A DNA stretch of 64,000 nucleotides from Sambucus nigra (GCA_949130495.1 OX422218.1:43780651-43844650); one strand, 5' to 3'; shown: positions 45,779 through 59,326, counted from the stretch's first letter. The notes: generated from the sequence alone by a model not told the origin. Numbers and translations are program-made.

Positions 45779-48622
45779 TGTGACAACCCGCTCACCAAAA
45801 TAAGGGGTGGACAACCCAATACTCCAATATAACAGGAACCCTGGACGGAAATATTTCTCTACATCACAATAAAATATAGAGTATCCACGATAACAACCCA
45901 ATATTTAAGAAAATGGGTTGCCAAAAATTTTTCTTTTAAAGTTAAAGAAAGAATTTAAACAACCCAATTCCTGAAAAGATAGGGGAAACCCTAAGACATA
46001 TATAGATAATAACAAGTATACAATAAAAGGACCGAATATGCTGTCAGTCCACAGACTCTACAAGAGTGGTAAATAATTTAAATAATTCATATAATACATT
46101 AAATTAAACAATTACAAAGGTTTGGGCCTCATGCCCGAATAAAAGACTTGATCCTAACTAGAGGGTAAACATGAAAGCGGCTATACAATATAACCTGTAA
46201 TACCAACAAAGCATCACGGCTCGCCAAAATCACCGGAATGGGAAGGTTAGAACAGGCGTCCTTGCGGCGAAGTACCTGAGCGGATATAAGATGCATGTGC
46301 AAAAAGAAATATGAACGGGTCAGGGCCCGAGTTTATATGATCACCAGATGAATAAAAAGTATGACAGTTATGAATGGTAATCATGACTAGCAGGAATAAG
46401 AATCTACCTACACAAATCAACCACATAAGCTAAACCGAAAAAATAAGAACAATTAACATAACTTAAAACTTTCATCACATACCTTGATTCATTTCATATA
46501 TCTATTCCTTAACAGGAAATATAATCACAATTTTATGCACTTTGTGGCATTTATATCCCCATCTTAAATTTTGTCAAAAATCCTTTCCTTATCAGGAAAA
46601 TAGTCATTCTCAAACGCTCTTTGTGGCATTTATACGTGATCTTTGTGGCACTTCCATTATGCTCTTTGTGGCATATATAATTCATCAAGTCCCACTTGAT
46701 ACATAATAGATATATTTATTTTTATATAATGATTCTAAGACCGCCCCTTCGAGTTTCCCCACTAGGCGCGCCCCTAAATGACCATCATCTTACAGGGGCC
46801 TATCAAACAAGGCAACCTGGGCACCTATAAGGCAAGACGTCGGGAAGCGGCCATATGCCTGCGGGAGAGTCAAGACCACACCCGGAATCTCCTCACCAGT
46901 GCAGAAAATAGAATATAACCGCGCATATGGCCTAGGATTATATCCACCCTGCATTCATTAGCCAGGGGGCATCACCAAGCGCCTGAACTTCCCTTATAAT
47001 GTCATTTAGAGAGGTGTGTTTAAACCATTTTATTTACCATCTTCAAAATCAAGTAAATTATCATTTACCGGTTTCTTGATTAAGTAAATTATCATTTACT
47101 AAAATCAATACCATTTCCATTTCATTTCATTTCCATATATATGTTTCATTTTATCCGAAACCATAATCATTTACATTTTTATAAATACCTCATTTTATAC
47201 CCGGAGCCATACTTAATACATCTTATCGTTGTAACCTCAATGAATAATTGAACTTTCAATTTATTCTCCAGAGATTTGTATGTGGTGTTATTATAAACCA
47301 TCAAGACTAACATAGCTCAATTGAGCTTCTAAGTATCCCTAGCATAACACTACAACTCCTAGTTTAATAATAATCAACTAGAAGAAAGAATGCCCTAACA
47401 TAAATGGGCATATCCCCGGAAAAGCCCCCACATAACCCATTTCTAACGTAGGGTACTATACGAACTCAACTAGAACTCTAAGACTCTAAGTTTACTTCGT
47501 AAGAGAAGGTTCCTAGGACCTAACCCTAAAGAAAAAGGATAAAAAATTGAGTTAGAAAAATAACTCAAAAACTACCTGATTTCGAATCGATTCGCCCAAG
47601 GGCCGAATCGATTCGCCCCAGGAAGCAAATCGATTCGGACCACAAATCCATCATTCTGCTTCAGTCGAATTGATTTGTCCCTAAACCGAATCGATTAAGG
47701 TTTGCAGACATGTAGGATGACCCCTTAGCGAATCGATTCGCCCTAGGGCCGAATCGATTCACCCCTGCGATTTGGCCAAGAATGGCTTACGGGTTATAAA
47801 CCCTAGATTTTTCCCAAACTCATATGTTTTCCATTTTTATACACATCCAACATCACTAATCTACCCAATATCATCCTACATGATTATTAACAATAATAAC
47901 CCACAATTTAATCATCATCAACCAAATTCTAGGTTTAAATATCACAATTTCCATTTTTGATCTCCAAATGCAAATACATAAATATCACAGAAATTATTCA
48001 TCTTAAATCACATATTAGCAAGTAGAAAATTTGCCTTAGAGTTGAAATCTCAGATTTCTTTGTGTAGTAGCAACCCCAAATCTTCAATCTCCATTTTCTC
48101 TCTTCTTTCTCCACTTTTCTCTTGTTCTCTCTTTCTCTCCTTTTCTCTCTAAGTTTAAGACTTAAAATGGGGTTATTAGGGGATTTGGAAGACTAAAATC
48201 GGGGCTTAAGTTTAAGGTTCCCACTTAAGTAGTTAATACAACATTAAAATGACTCGCAAATACGCATATAAGCTAAAAGTAGGTAAGAGTGCCCGAAATA
48301 CAAAAATACAATATGACCCTTATTTTGACTGTCTCGCACCTTCCAGGACTAACTACGCCCTCTAAAATGGCATCTAGAAACTTTATAATTTATTTCAAGT
48401 TACGTTTTCATTTAAACCACAGTGTCATTTAAATCATATGACACCATAGAACATAAAACCAAATGATATTTACTTTCACATACAGTAAATATACATCAAT
48501 CTAGTAAATATTAACTTTCAACTCATAAAATTAATATTTACTCCATTTCCAACATTTTATATAATTACCTCATACGATAAAATTAATATAAAATTAGCCT
48601 CCTAAAAATGAGGGTTGTTAGA
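45779..48622 (-). repeat. 5' LTR of the nested gypsy element
   Basis: 2844 bases. In the first 160 bases I count roughly 20 differences from the other LTR, so insertion is old. The donor-like site is mutated (AAG|GCAAAT near 48033 on the minus strand), while CTGAC and a CAG acceptor near 46275 are kept. A GAATCGATTCG array (47581-47770) lies between them. Confidence 0.9.
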
Positions 48623-49575
48623 GGGACATAAGTCGTTTGAGTGTCCAACATGGCTTAGAAAGAAAGGGAAGAAAGTAGCCATGCCTGCCACACTTAGTGA
48701 TAGTGAGGGTGATGAGGGAGATGAGTCCGTTAAAGGTTTAGAACACGGGATGATTGTCGATTTTTCTAGTCATGAGAGCACACCCACTTTGCCTCACGAG
48801 AGTGCACACGAGAGTGATGATAGTGATTTGTGTTCTTCCTGTGAGGGAGAAAATGAGGAGGAGAGTGGAGATGAAAGTGATCTCCAAAAAACTTTTAGGG
48901 ATTTGTACACCGAGACCTTGAAAACTAAGAAGTATAATCGGGATTTAGGTCGTCAAGTTTTAGATTTGGAGAGAGAGAAGGAGGTTTTAAGAATGAAGAA
49001 GTGTGATTTGACCGACACATTGTCTAGTCTGACGACACGTGTATCCCAACTCGAGAGTGATCTCGAACGTGCCAGGGAGGTCAAAGCCATTTTTGAGAAC
49101 ACACCCAAGAAAGTTGAAAAGGTGGTTCTTAAGGGTAAAGGTGAGAAGTTAGGAATAAGTCATGATGGTGCTTCTATTTCCCAATTAGCACCCGAGCCGG
49201 TTCCCACTTTAGTGATAGATTCACATGAGTCTCACCCTCACCCACCTAGGCGTCCCATTCCTATTAGGAAAGTGTGTCATAGAGTTTTTGAGAGAGGTCT
49301 TCCGAGGCCTATTTATGTTTACTCACATTGCAAAAGGAGAGGACACCTTAGGGATTTTTTTTAAGTTGGGTTATGTGTCACGTTTTGCTTCTACACGTAT
49401 TTCTGATACAGATGCACCCACACATGATACTTTACATGCTCTCGGAGACTACATGAGAGAGTTTGCACATTTAGGTGAGCAAGTTAAGTTTTTAGTCAAA
49501 ACTTCACAAGAATTGATGGAGGTTTTTCATAAGTTGTCACCACCTTTGGAAAACCCCTCCGCACCTAATGATTGA
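48623..49575 (+). pseudogene. SIRE-type gag, C-terminal part
   Basis: Resumes the knuckle with GHKSFECP (His and last Cys). Then comes an acidic Ser/Glu-rich stretch, a coiled-coil-like region with heptads (LEREKEVLRMKKCDLTDTL through RVSQLESDLERAREV, about 48960-49090), and a second knuckle-like part CKRRGHLRDF near 49330. A T-run at 49358-49365 shifts the frame; the gag end continues as KLGYVSRFAS to the stop at 49575. Long gags with coiled coils are typical of Sireviruses. No pol follows. Confidence 0.82.
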
Positions 49576-51144
49576 GGTTTGACTTGTTTACTAGCATAGG
49601 GTGCTTTTCATGATGACATTGTTTTCCTATTGCTAGTATGTATCATTTTTGTATATTTTTTTGGAAAATTTTGAAAAAGACAAAAACATTTTATTTTCAT
49701 AAAATTTTTAGAAAAATCCAAAAATATTTTTCTATTTTGTTTGCACCGTTTATGGATAAAGACTTAGGATGACCGAGTCACAACATCATTCCATTTTATA
49801 TGTGACTATTTGATAGTGTTTGGAGACAATAGGTCAATTCATCCTTGTGATTTATAATGTTTGGAGTCATTAAGATGTAATTAAGTGTTACTTCCTACAT
49901 GTTTGACTCATGTTTCCTTTATTGAACACATGCACGGATTTGTTTGATTATTGTGCTTGTCTTATCACATGTTGGTTGGGTGTTTTCATTTCAATCCTGT
50001 CCTTAAAACGAACCAAGCGCGATAAATTTTGATAAGGAAATTGTGCATTTAAAAAGAGTTTTGTGAGTTTGTGTGCTTTATTTGAAAACGAGGAGGGGTT
50101 GTGAAAGGCAATTATCTATTCTTTCCGCAAAAGTCACCGTTAAAAAGGACCTAAAAATGGAGGAATTTTATTATCCTGGGTCCAAAGAGGTTTAAAACAG
50201 CCCGAAAAAATTTAAAGGCAATAAAAAGAATTTCATGCCAATTATGGGCCATTTAGGTTTTTGCACCAATTCTCCAAAGTTTGAGAACTTTGATTACCTA
50301 TAAAAGAAAATATATATGAGGGTGTTTCGTTGAGGAATTAAAACGGGTTTGCACATCCTTAAAAGTCTTGAAAATGCGTAAAATAGTTTTGGACATTATT
50401 GGTGTGGAAATCATTTGACTTTGATTTGTAGATTTGCATAGGACGATGTCATTTAAATTCAACAAATTTTTACACCTGAGGATACTTTTGATGTTCATTC
50501 GTTAGGAGTACACATACGCATCATGCACATATGATTGATTGCGTTGATTTACCTATTGAATGTGTTCACACCCATTAATTTTGTTTCCATGACTTGGTTG
50601 TATGAGTTTAAATCCATGGTGTGATTTTTTTTTCTATCATATTTTTCAAAGTGGTCTCTTATTTTTGTACGAAAAATTGAAAAATCCAAAAATAGTTTGT
50701 GAAATTTGTGAGATACTCCTTTGCTTGCGCGTATCTTGATCTTTGTTTGCTATGCATTTTGTCGTGACACTCCATGTTTTGATTGTTTCTTCTTATCTGT
50801 CTATTTGGGGAAATCATAAAAAGGGGGAGAAAGAATTATCATGTTATGGGGGAGTTTTTGCATTATGGGGGAGATTTAATTATTAATGCTTTATTCTTAT
50901 ATCATTTCAAACTCGATGCGTCATGAAGGTATTTTGCTTTATCTCATGTGTGTAGGTACAAAGATTGAAGATCATAATGTTGCACACCCTGATGAGAAAA
51001 TCTTTGAGATTTGACGAAGATGATTGAAGAACAGTTTTGAGGTCTTACAAATTTATTCATGGGAGGGTAGATTTTTATAGGCAATTTGGTATTTGATAAT
51101 TCAGATTTTTTATATATGTACCGGCATAGACAGAGGGGGAGATT
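49576..51144 (+). other. Noncoding 3' region of the Sirevirus-like element with repeated purine tracts
   Basis: About 1.57 kb without coding likeness. Near its end it has AAAAGGGGGAGAAAG (50819), ATGGGGGAGTTT (50847), ATGGGGGAGATTT (50866) and AGAGGGGGAGATT (51132, directly before the LTR). Several purine tracts before the 3' LTR are a known Sirevirus feature. A/T-rich runs near 49660-49740 and 50680 are otherwise unremarkable. Confidence 0.7.
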
Positions 51145-52204
51145 TGTAAGGACATATTTTCATAGGTCCGTTATCAATTTATTATGTCATATACCGCTAC
51201 ATCGTCGGAGAGCATTCAAGAGAAATCTACTTCAAAGATGGATCCTAATTACTCAAGTTCTTCATCATTCAAGACTCCGCGAAGTTTACTTTGGTAAGGT
51301 TATGTTTTAAATACCTTAACTTTTCACTTAGAGATTTTGGGAGATTTTTACAAAATATTTTCTAAGTGTTGGAGCGGACTTTTTCGTCAAATATTGAGAA
51401 TGAGTATTTTTTCTAAGTTTTTAAGCGGACCTCGATTTTGACGCCCAGGTCGTTCACGCGAGATCAGCATCTCGTTCGAACGAGATTGGAAGTCGTGCGA
51501 TGTCATTTGAACGACACGCATACTTCATTCGAGCGACATATTCTTCTCATTTCAACGAGCTCGACTTTCGAGGCGGTACATTTTTGTATAAATACTCATT
51601 AAATGGTAACGTTTTCATTAAGAAGTCCATACATTTTCCAGAACAGAAACACTGCCAAAGTAGTAATCTTTAGGCTTCTTCTTTTAGGGGTTTACACCCT
51701 TTCTGATTTACAATTCACAAAACTCCCATATTGCTTTAGTGAATTGTGTTGGTGTTCAAGAACAAATCTTTTCCTTTGTTTATCTTTTGTGGAGTGAGTC
51801 TCTACACCATATGGCTGCGAGTCATTAAGGATCTTGCTGCGTGAAGATTCTTTGCCGAAGATTGGACTGCGAGTCCTCGGAGGGTGTTGCGGGTATTCTC
51901 TTGCTGAGTTCAAGATTGGGAGTCTTTGTCGGTTAGCTGCGCGTTGATCCATTGCAGATTTCTCTATGTAATTGTAAGTTGCGATTTATAGATTCATAGT
52001 GAAATAAAGGTTTTACCCGAAAGAGGTTTTTTCTGAAATCTGTGTCTCAGCATATTTGTTGTGTCGCATGCGTTATTTGTTTATGGTTTTACACACGCAC
52101 CATAGATGGATATTTAGGGGTTAATTTAATAGACTCTAATGAAATAAGTGAGACAAATTAGAAATTTGCGAATTTAATAATTATTACACCGTCACATTTT
52201 TTCA
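51145..52204 (+). repeat. 3' LTR of the Sirevirus-like element
   Basis: 1060 bases, TGTAAGG...TTTTTTCA, followed by the GATAC duplication. Palindrome CTCGTTCGAACGAG at 51471-51484 and TATA-like GTATAAAT at 51586-51593. About one base in ten differs from the 5' LTR in the first stretch. Confidence 0.92.
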
Positions 52205-53054
52205 GATACAATGAAACAACTTGAACTGCCTACAACTTGTGTATTTAGAGACAACCTTTGAATGTAGTAGCGAAGAACAGTCAATCAAGTTTTATTCTGT
52301 TAATGTGCACAAAACAGAATAAGGTAATTTATATCTCCTGAAAATTATAAAAGAGTAATAGTAAGGGTTGAAAATTTTGAAACTGGGTAATATTTATTAT
52401 TATGTGCAATTTCGAAATAGGATCCCTTTATTTATAGCAAATGAAAAGCTGCATCTCAGGGGTCATTATTGTTAAGTTTTAACAGTCTTTTCTTAATTTC
52501 GAAGTGGTATGAATGTTAATTACCAACTATATTAAACCTTTTTCGAACAGGTACAGTAATACCGAAATAGTTTTACAGAGACCCACCAAAAAGCGATCGC
52601 GCCCGAGCGACCACGATTCGAACCGAACGAATCCCGGCAACCCGCTACCACTACGGACACGCGGCATGCGAAGTGCAAAGTGGGCTACTAGCACCTTTAC
52701 AGTCCACTGCCACGCACTCGCGCGTGCGTGTGCATGTGCGTATGGTGCTTTGCACCGTATTAGAGGTATCTTGAAGAGCCTCTTAAATTCTAGATGAAGA
52801 AACTCTTCATCTTCCATTTCTACTTATTAAGTTCATAATTTCTTAATATTTCTCCAATGTGGGACTCAAAGGTTGACTACTACTTTTATAGCTTAGTGGG
52901 TATCACTTAGCTTTACTCATTTTCCAATGTGGGACACTCTACCTTTTATTTTGGGTTAGCTTCCCACTTTTCTCCACATACTTCCAATGTGGGACAAGCT
53001 TTTAAGCTTTTACTCCAAAAGCTCTTACTCACTTCTTTTAAAAATTCTCCAGCA
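52205..53054 (-). repeat. copia LTR B, right piece
   Basis: Starts with the GATAC duplication and ends CTCCAGCA (normally CTCCAACA) next to the purine tract of copy 3. It keeps the three GTCCCACATTGGA motifs (minus; near 52855, 52922, 52983), the TATA and the hairpin (52742-52758). Confidence 0.93.
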
Positions 53055-53599
53055 TTCCTCCACTATTTTCAAAATAAGTTTTGTAAATATTTGATTGTCT
53101 ATAAGACTATGTATAAGCATTGGTGTCTCACGACTTGAAACAATACCATGTGAAGGTTCATCAAGGCTAACCATGAAAGGATAGTAGACTTGTCTTTGAA
53201 CTATCAATCATATTGATCATCCGGATTTGTCTTCACACATAAATCATTTAGTCACCGATTATCCATATAAGCTGACACTTGTATTAGGCCTTATGTCTGT
53301 ACCTTGATTTCGTGAGTGCTTAAGAGTCAAGCCCAGTTCTCATAGGAAGAGGCACCACTGCCACACACATATACGCATATTATCATAGGTGTCCATGTAA
53401 CTAAAACACCATAAATCTATTAAGTTTAAACTCGTCCTCTGTCATTATTCATTACATGTTCTAAGCACTTATCCTTGGGATGTTAAATTTTATAGTGCTT
53501 GCAATCACGTCGTAAGATATACTTGAATCATTGAACTTGAGATTTGAATATATCAATTTTCAAGTTGAGTTTCCATCAAGGGTGATTATTATTAATGGG

Positions 53600-55868
53600 A
53601 TTTAGTCCCATCCCTATTGATGTCTCAGACACTAGTCCTATTGCAAGACCATTTGTAAAAGGATCAGCTAAATTTTGACTTGATTTTACATAATCCACTT
53701 CTATTACACTATCTGTAATCATTTGTCTGTCATAACTATGTCTCGGGCCAATATGTCTAGACTTTCCATTGTACTAGTTATTATAATCTATGGAAAGTGT
53801 AGACTCAGTATCACAATGTATACATATTGGAGGCATTGGTTTTGGCTAAACTGGAACTTCAATCAATAAATTCCCTAACCATTCTACCTCTTTACTAGTT
53901 ACACCTAATGCAATAAAGTCAGCTGCCATAGTAGAATCAGCTATACAATTTTGTTTCTTTAATCCCCAAGAAATAGCTCCTCCACCAAGAGTGAAAATCC
54001 ATCCACTTGTTCAGGAATGATCCTCCCGCTCAGTTATCCAATTGGCATCAGAAAACCCTTTTCTATACTGAAGGTTATCCACTATAGTATATACCATAGT
54101 CCATAGTTCCTTTTAAATATTTTAATATTCTATTGACAGCATGCGAAGGCAGTAAACTTGGATTACTAGAATATCTACTTAATTTACCAACAGCATAAGC
54201 AATATCAGGTGGAGTACATGTCATGGCAGACATTAAACTACCAACTACTCGCGCATATTCCAATTGTTAAATAGCTCTACCATTATTTGGGATCATCTTC
54301 ATCTGTGCTTCAAAACTTGTACTAACAGTTGTGCAATCAAACTGACTAAATTTCTTTAATTTTTTCTCAACATAATGAAATTGAGTGAGAATTATATTTT
54401 TATCTTTCCTTATTATTCTCATTCCTAATATGGCATCAGCTACACCCATATCTTTCATATCAAATTTAGAAGATAGAAAACTTTTAGTATTATTAATGCT
54501 TTCTAAATAAGTACCAAGAATTATCATGTAATCTACATATAAACAAATGATCACACCTTTACCATTAGCAAATTTACTATAAACACACTTATCAAATTCA
54601 TGAATTTTAAAACCATAAGAAATAACGACTTTATCAAATTTTTCATACCTTGTTTAGGTGCGTGTTTTAGGCCATATAAGGACTTAATAAGTTTACATAC
54701 TTTATTTTCTTGTCCAGGCATCACAAACCCTTCATTTTGTTCCATGTAAAATCTTCTTCTAAGTCCCCATTTAAGAAGAGAGTTTTCACATCCATTTGAT
54801 GAATTTCAAAATTATATATCGATGTGAATGCAATTAAAATTCTAATAGAGGAGGTTCTAGCAACATGTGCAAATGTATCAAAATAATCAATTCCTTCTTT
54901 TTGTGTAAAACCTTTAGCAACCAATCTAGCTTTCAATTTATCAATTGTTCCATCTATTTTAATTTTCTTTTTAAAAATCCATCTACACTTGATGGGTTTA
55001 GATCCTGGAGGTAAGTCTACTAACTTCCAAGTTTTATTTCCCAATATTGAATCCATTTCATCATTTATAGCTTCTTTTTAAAATGTTGATTCTACTGACT
55101 TAATTACCTCACTATAAGTGTGTGGGTCTATTTCAACACTAAGAGAGAAAATTTATTACAAGGTGTATTTGTAGTTCCTTCAACAAGATAGACTACAAAG
55201 TCGGGGCCAAAGATTTTTTCTTTCCTAGGTCTCTTACTTTTTCTAAACTCTTCTTGTTCCACTCGTGGAGTATCAAAGAATTTTGAAGGAGTGTTTACTT
55301 CTTTTTCATTATTTATTCTAGGAATAGAAGAAAACCTTTGTTCATAAAAAATTGCATCTCTCGATTCAATTATTGTATTTACCTGAACATAATCATTAGG
55401 TTCACTAACAAAAAATCTATAGGCTTTACTATATTGTGCATATCCTATGAAAATACACTCAACACCTTTGCTTCCTAATTTCTTTCTCTTAGTTTCAGGT
55501 AGTCTAACAATATCTCTACAACCCCAAACTCTAAGAAAACCTAAATTAGGTTTTCTATTCTTTCATAATTCGTAAGGAGTTTTCTTATTATCTTTAACAG
55601 GTATCCTATTCAGAATATGACACGCGGTTAAAACTGCTTCTCCCCAAAACCCTTTACTTAAACCAGAATAAGAAAGCATAGCTTTAACCATTTCTGTTTG
55701 TGTCCTATTTTTTCTTTCTTCTACTCCATTTTGTTGTTGTTTATAAGGTGCAGTAACTTCATGTATAATTCCCATATGTTCACAAAATTCAAGAAAGTGA
55801 TATTCACCACCTCTGTCAGATCTAAGACATTTTATTTTGTTACCATATTGATTTTCAACTTCATTTTT
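53600..55868 (-). pseudogene. copia copy 3 pol: second half of integrase, RT, RNase H
   Basis: Integrase resumes at the CACTA edge with LRSDRGGEYHF and QQNGVEERKNRTQTEMV, to ILNRIPVKDNKKTPYEL (55563). RT: GSKPIKCRWIFKKKIKIDGT and KGFTQKEGIDYFDTFAHVA (55056-54721), PGQENKVCKLIKSLYGLKHA, then LYVDYMIILG at 54541, where the second catalytic Asp of YVDD is Tyr. After a break comes VVGSLMSAMTCTPPDIAYAV. RNase H (53600-54070) is only visible by likeness to copy 2. Confidence 0.85.
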
Positions 55869-55904
55869 ATACACTACACCAAATCTGCCGAATTCTCAAG
55901 GTCA

Positions 55905-56190
55905 TTGACCTTGACAAATCCAACTTGTCAAGGTCAATGACCGTGACATTTCGAGGCAAGACAACTTTTTTTGTCACGGTCGTGTCACGGTCATTGACCT
56001 TGACACAAAACTCGCGTTTTATGTCACGATCGTGTCACGGTAAATGACCGTGACACGTTTGTCACGGTTTACAACCGTGACAAAGCCAGGACCCTTTTTA
56101 AAAAAAAATTCACGGCCATTGACCGTGACACGTCAGTGACAATTTTTTGTCACGGACGTGTCACGGTCAATGACCGTGACAATTCTGGGT
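55905..56190. repeat. Left subterminal palindromes of the CACTA element
   Basis: At least six copies of GTCACGGTCAATGACCGTGA or variants within 285 bases. Each is nearly self-complementary around ATT or AAT. Extra half copies read TGTCACGGTCGTG. In En/Spm elements, subterminal repeats bind an element-coded protein; the role here is inferred. Confidence 0.9.
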
Positions 56191-57264
56191 AGAATTTAAA
56201 AAAAATCTGCTGGGCAGTATGGCAACTGCCACTGCCCAACAGTATATTTGTACCTGTTATAGCAGCGTTGTACCCGTTCCAAACATCATATATCCAATCA
56301 AACTAAAGATAATGAAAATATATATTTAAAATAGAAACTATTTAAGAAGAAACAACATCACCATCAATTATCTCAAATCTACAAACTATTTGCATGGAAA
56401 AGATATTTTGTACCGCGATGCTCGGGGACACCTCCTTATACTTCCCTTCTCATTCGAATAGCCATATAAGTATAGAGCATATGTGGGCTACCCTTAGGGC
56501 CATTCCCTATCCCCTGAATTGAAATAAAGTAAAATTAGTATCCGCCCCTCAAATATAGATAAATATAAATCGTAATTGAAATCGAAATCGAAATTAACAT
56601 ATAAATATAAATACATTACCTGTAGTGTCACTCAAACAGCTAACTTGAGCTCATATGGCACCTCCTTCCAACTAATGTACCCCGGGAAATCGTGTCAAAT
56701 ATAATTCTCTTCATATCTAAACACTATGAAATACCATAATCCTATGGAGTTATGCGTTGCAAATTCCTTCCAACCGTCGTGTAGCAAAAAATCAGCACTT
56801 AAAGTTGTCAATTCCACCTTTCAATGGTCTCCCATGTTTTGCTAGAAGTTCCAAGTGGTGGGGTATGGAAAGTGGTATTGACAACTTCAACTGGTGATGT
56901 TTGGCTACATAACGGTTGGGAGGAATTTGCCGAGCATCGCTCCATAGGATTATGGCATTTATTAGTGTTCGGATAGACGAAGAGATTCAGTCTCCTCTCC
57001 ATAAATAGGACACCCCAAATAACTATGTACTAATCACCTATTAAAGGTAAGAAGTGTATATTCATGGATTAGTATAAACAAAACTTCGATGTAGTTGGAA
57101 TATTTATGTATTAATCTCCTCTCCACACACGCACACTACACAAGAGTGAAAATGATAAAGTGCAGATCAATTAAAAGCATTAAAAATGGATGTTTCGGTA
57201 CAAATTGAAATATTTATTACAAATTGAAAAATTGTTTCAAATTCGGGTTATCATAAAAAATGGA
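56191..57264. other. CACTA interior, no recognised gene
   Basis: A/T-rich with short minus-strand frames (for example 56808-57002) that show no family. It lies downstream of the DUF4216 fragment and may be decayed transposase 3' sequence. Confidence 0.35.
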
Positions 57265-57552
57265 TTAATATTCGGTAGGAGCAGCCAAGTCATCCACACT
57301 ACTATTTAGACGCCTTGGCGCGTGTTGGACAATTGACCACGGCTCGTTGTTGATATAATCCAAGTAAAACACTTGCTTAACCTTTTGAAATGCACAAACA
57401 AACGGCTCATCGCTCATGTGGTCGTTGCTCTTCAACTTGGACAAGTCAACCATGATCAAATTGGTGACAGGATCAACTTTACAAGCATTTTTATCCTCAA
57501 CTTTGAACCATTCACAGTAAAATACAACTAAACACCCATTAAAGGTAAACAA
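57265..57552 (-). pseudogene. CACTA transposase fragment with DUF4216
   Basis: 95 codons: LVVFYCEWFKVEDKNACKVD, then DEPFVCAFQKVKQVFYLDYI and EPWSIVQHAPRRL. This is the DUF4216 pattern (VFYC-W, DEPF--A-Q--QVFY, W--V) found in the C-terminal part of TNP2-type CACTA transposases. The catalytic transposase domain and DUF4218 are missing, so it cannot be active. Confidence 0.7.
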
Positions 57553-58151
57553 AACTTAGATTTATAGTATGTTTTATTTATTTATCCCATCATTTAATTA
57601 TCCTATTAAAGGGTAAGTGGTCCTATCCCATTCAAGACTGCATTTTTCTGTAATATACTTAACAGCTGATGCACATTGTTACGATTTGAAAAAAATTCGA
57701 CAGCATATCCCCTTAGTTCTCCAAGTACACGACGTAGATTGGCAGGTGTGAGTGTTATTTCAATTGGTCAATTGAAGTAACAGTCATACTTGTCAATCTA
57801 GTATGTACCCAGAGAACATTAAGATACAACTGCAGAACTTCCTTCAAAAGTAACAACTTTAAGCCAATAAGAATATTATACAGAAATTATACAGTCTCAA
57901 ACTGTCCAAACGGGACAATTCTAGAGATCTCATTACATGGGTAATGACTCTAGAATGGGTCTAAGGGCTATTGAATGCGTACGCATAAGAACTAGAAGGC
58001 TAGTATCTATGCGCACTATATTTAATTTCAAGTATGTTTCATATAATGGGTTAATTCAAATACAAAAATAAATTCATGGGTTAATTCAAATACAAAAATA
58101 AATTCATGGGTTAATTCAAATACAAAAATACAAATTCATGGGTTAATTCAA

Positions 58152-58193
<42 letters not shown>

Positions 58194-59256
58194 CCCTCCA
58201 CACCCCCCACTCACCACATACACCCCCACCCCCACCCCCACTCACTATTTAAAATAATCTCAATGATAATTTCATGTAGTGACTGTCTATTTAAAATAAT
58301 CTCAATGTTAATTTCATGTATTGAATTTCTACTATTGTTTTGTGCTTTTTATAAATCATATTCAATGTTAGATATGTGTTTTGTTAAGATATCTAAGCTG
58401 TTCTATAGAATTATTTTTTGTATCTTGAAGTTTAAGTTCTAAAAAAATGAACCTAAAGTTGTGGTTCATAAAGTATTATCACAATTATAAACTAAGAGGG
58501 ATAAAATAACTTTGAGGCATATAAATTAATTGTGACAAAGTAAGATTATGCACCAGAACCTAAAATTTAAAGAAATTGTTTTTATTTAAACCCCACTTTT
58601 CTTTCTATAACTCCTATTTTATTAAACTTTAAATATAATTAGGGGTGTATAGAAAGAAAAGTTAAATAGGAAGAAAAACAACATTTATAAAATATGAAGG
58701 GCTCACCAATTTGATCAAATTTTTCAACAACATAGACTAAATGATCTTTATTATAAGACAATTACTACAAATTTATGTGCATTTTAACCCTTATTGTAGT
58801 TTTTTAGTTTTCATGCATTTATTTGATGGATATAAAGTCATGTGATTATTTCACCATATAAAGTCAACAAAAAATGCCATATATGGTTTTTTTCTCCATT
58901 AGTATAAGTATATAGCGATTATTTCACACTTAAATCACATATTAAGCCGACCTTCATTTTTTTATGAAATTTATAGAAAATTACTTTTTGAATGAAAATA
59001 AATTGTTATCCAATATTTTTGGATATTATTTACATTTACATTTTTGGATATTATTTTGGATATTATTTACATTTACATTTTTGGATATTATTTTTGGAAA
59101 TTTATAGAAAATTACTTATTTATTTACAATTTTAACCCCCTACCCCCACCCTGCCCCGCCCCCTACGCCCACCCTGCCCCACCCCCCACACACGCACACA
59201 CACCCGCACATATATACACACATACACACATATATATACACATAAACATATATATC

Positions 59257-59260
<4 letters not shown>
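57553..59260. other. CACTA interior, noncoding, with short tandem repeats
   Basis: About four copies of a ~29-base unit starting GGGTTAATTCAAATACAAAA lie at 58048-58152, followed by (CA)n at 58153-58191 and C-rich sequence. Copies of TTTTGGATATTATTT lie at 59020-59100. C-rich and CA-rich stretches follow near 59130-59230. No supported gene. Confidence 0.6.

Positions 59261-59326
<66 letters not shown>

Larger units (their letters stand above)
32693..48622 (-). mobile_element. Ty3/gypsy element nested in the SIRE gag zinc knuckle (minus strand)
   Basis: LTRs on + read TGTGATAACCC...GGGTTGTTA(N)A; PBS at 45765-45776 and purine tract at 35557-35570 are both on the minus strand. Target duplication: GGAAC (32688-32692) and GGGAC (48623-48627), one mismatch. 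After removing nested solo LTRs about 3.9 kb of internal sequence remains, mostly unreadable, with a minus-strand RNase H piece. LTR design is shared with the Tekay-type element. Confidence 0.88.
30581..52204 (+). mobile_element. Sirevirus-like Ty1/copia element, gag only, no pol
   Basis: LTRs of 1062 and 1060 bases, an initiator-Met PBS, a SIRE-type gag and several purine tracts before the 3' LTR. Target duplication GATAC is perfect (30576-30580 and 52205-52209). After removing the nested gypsy element the internal part is about 3.6 kb, enough for gag and a noncoding 3' part; protease, integrase, RT and RNase H are absent. It could move only with proteins supplied by a relative. Confidence 0.88.

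Noticed and set aside
48615..48627. ATG at 48615 as start of the 249-codon frame
   Set aside because: The ATG is in the inserted gypsy LTR; the frame is the continuation of the interrupted SIRE gag from 32692.
55905..56190. Strong hairpins that look like bacterial terminators
   Set aside because: They are subterminal repeats of a plant CACTA element, present at both ends in inverted order.
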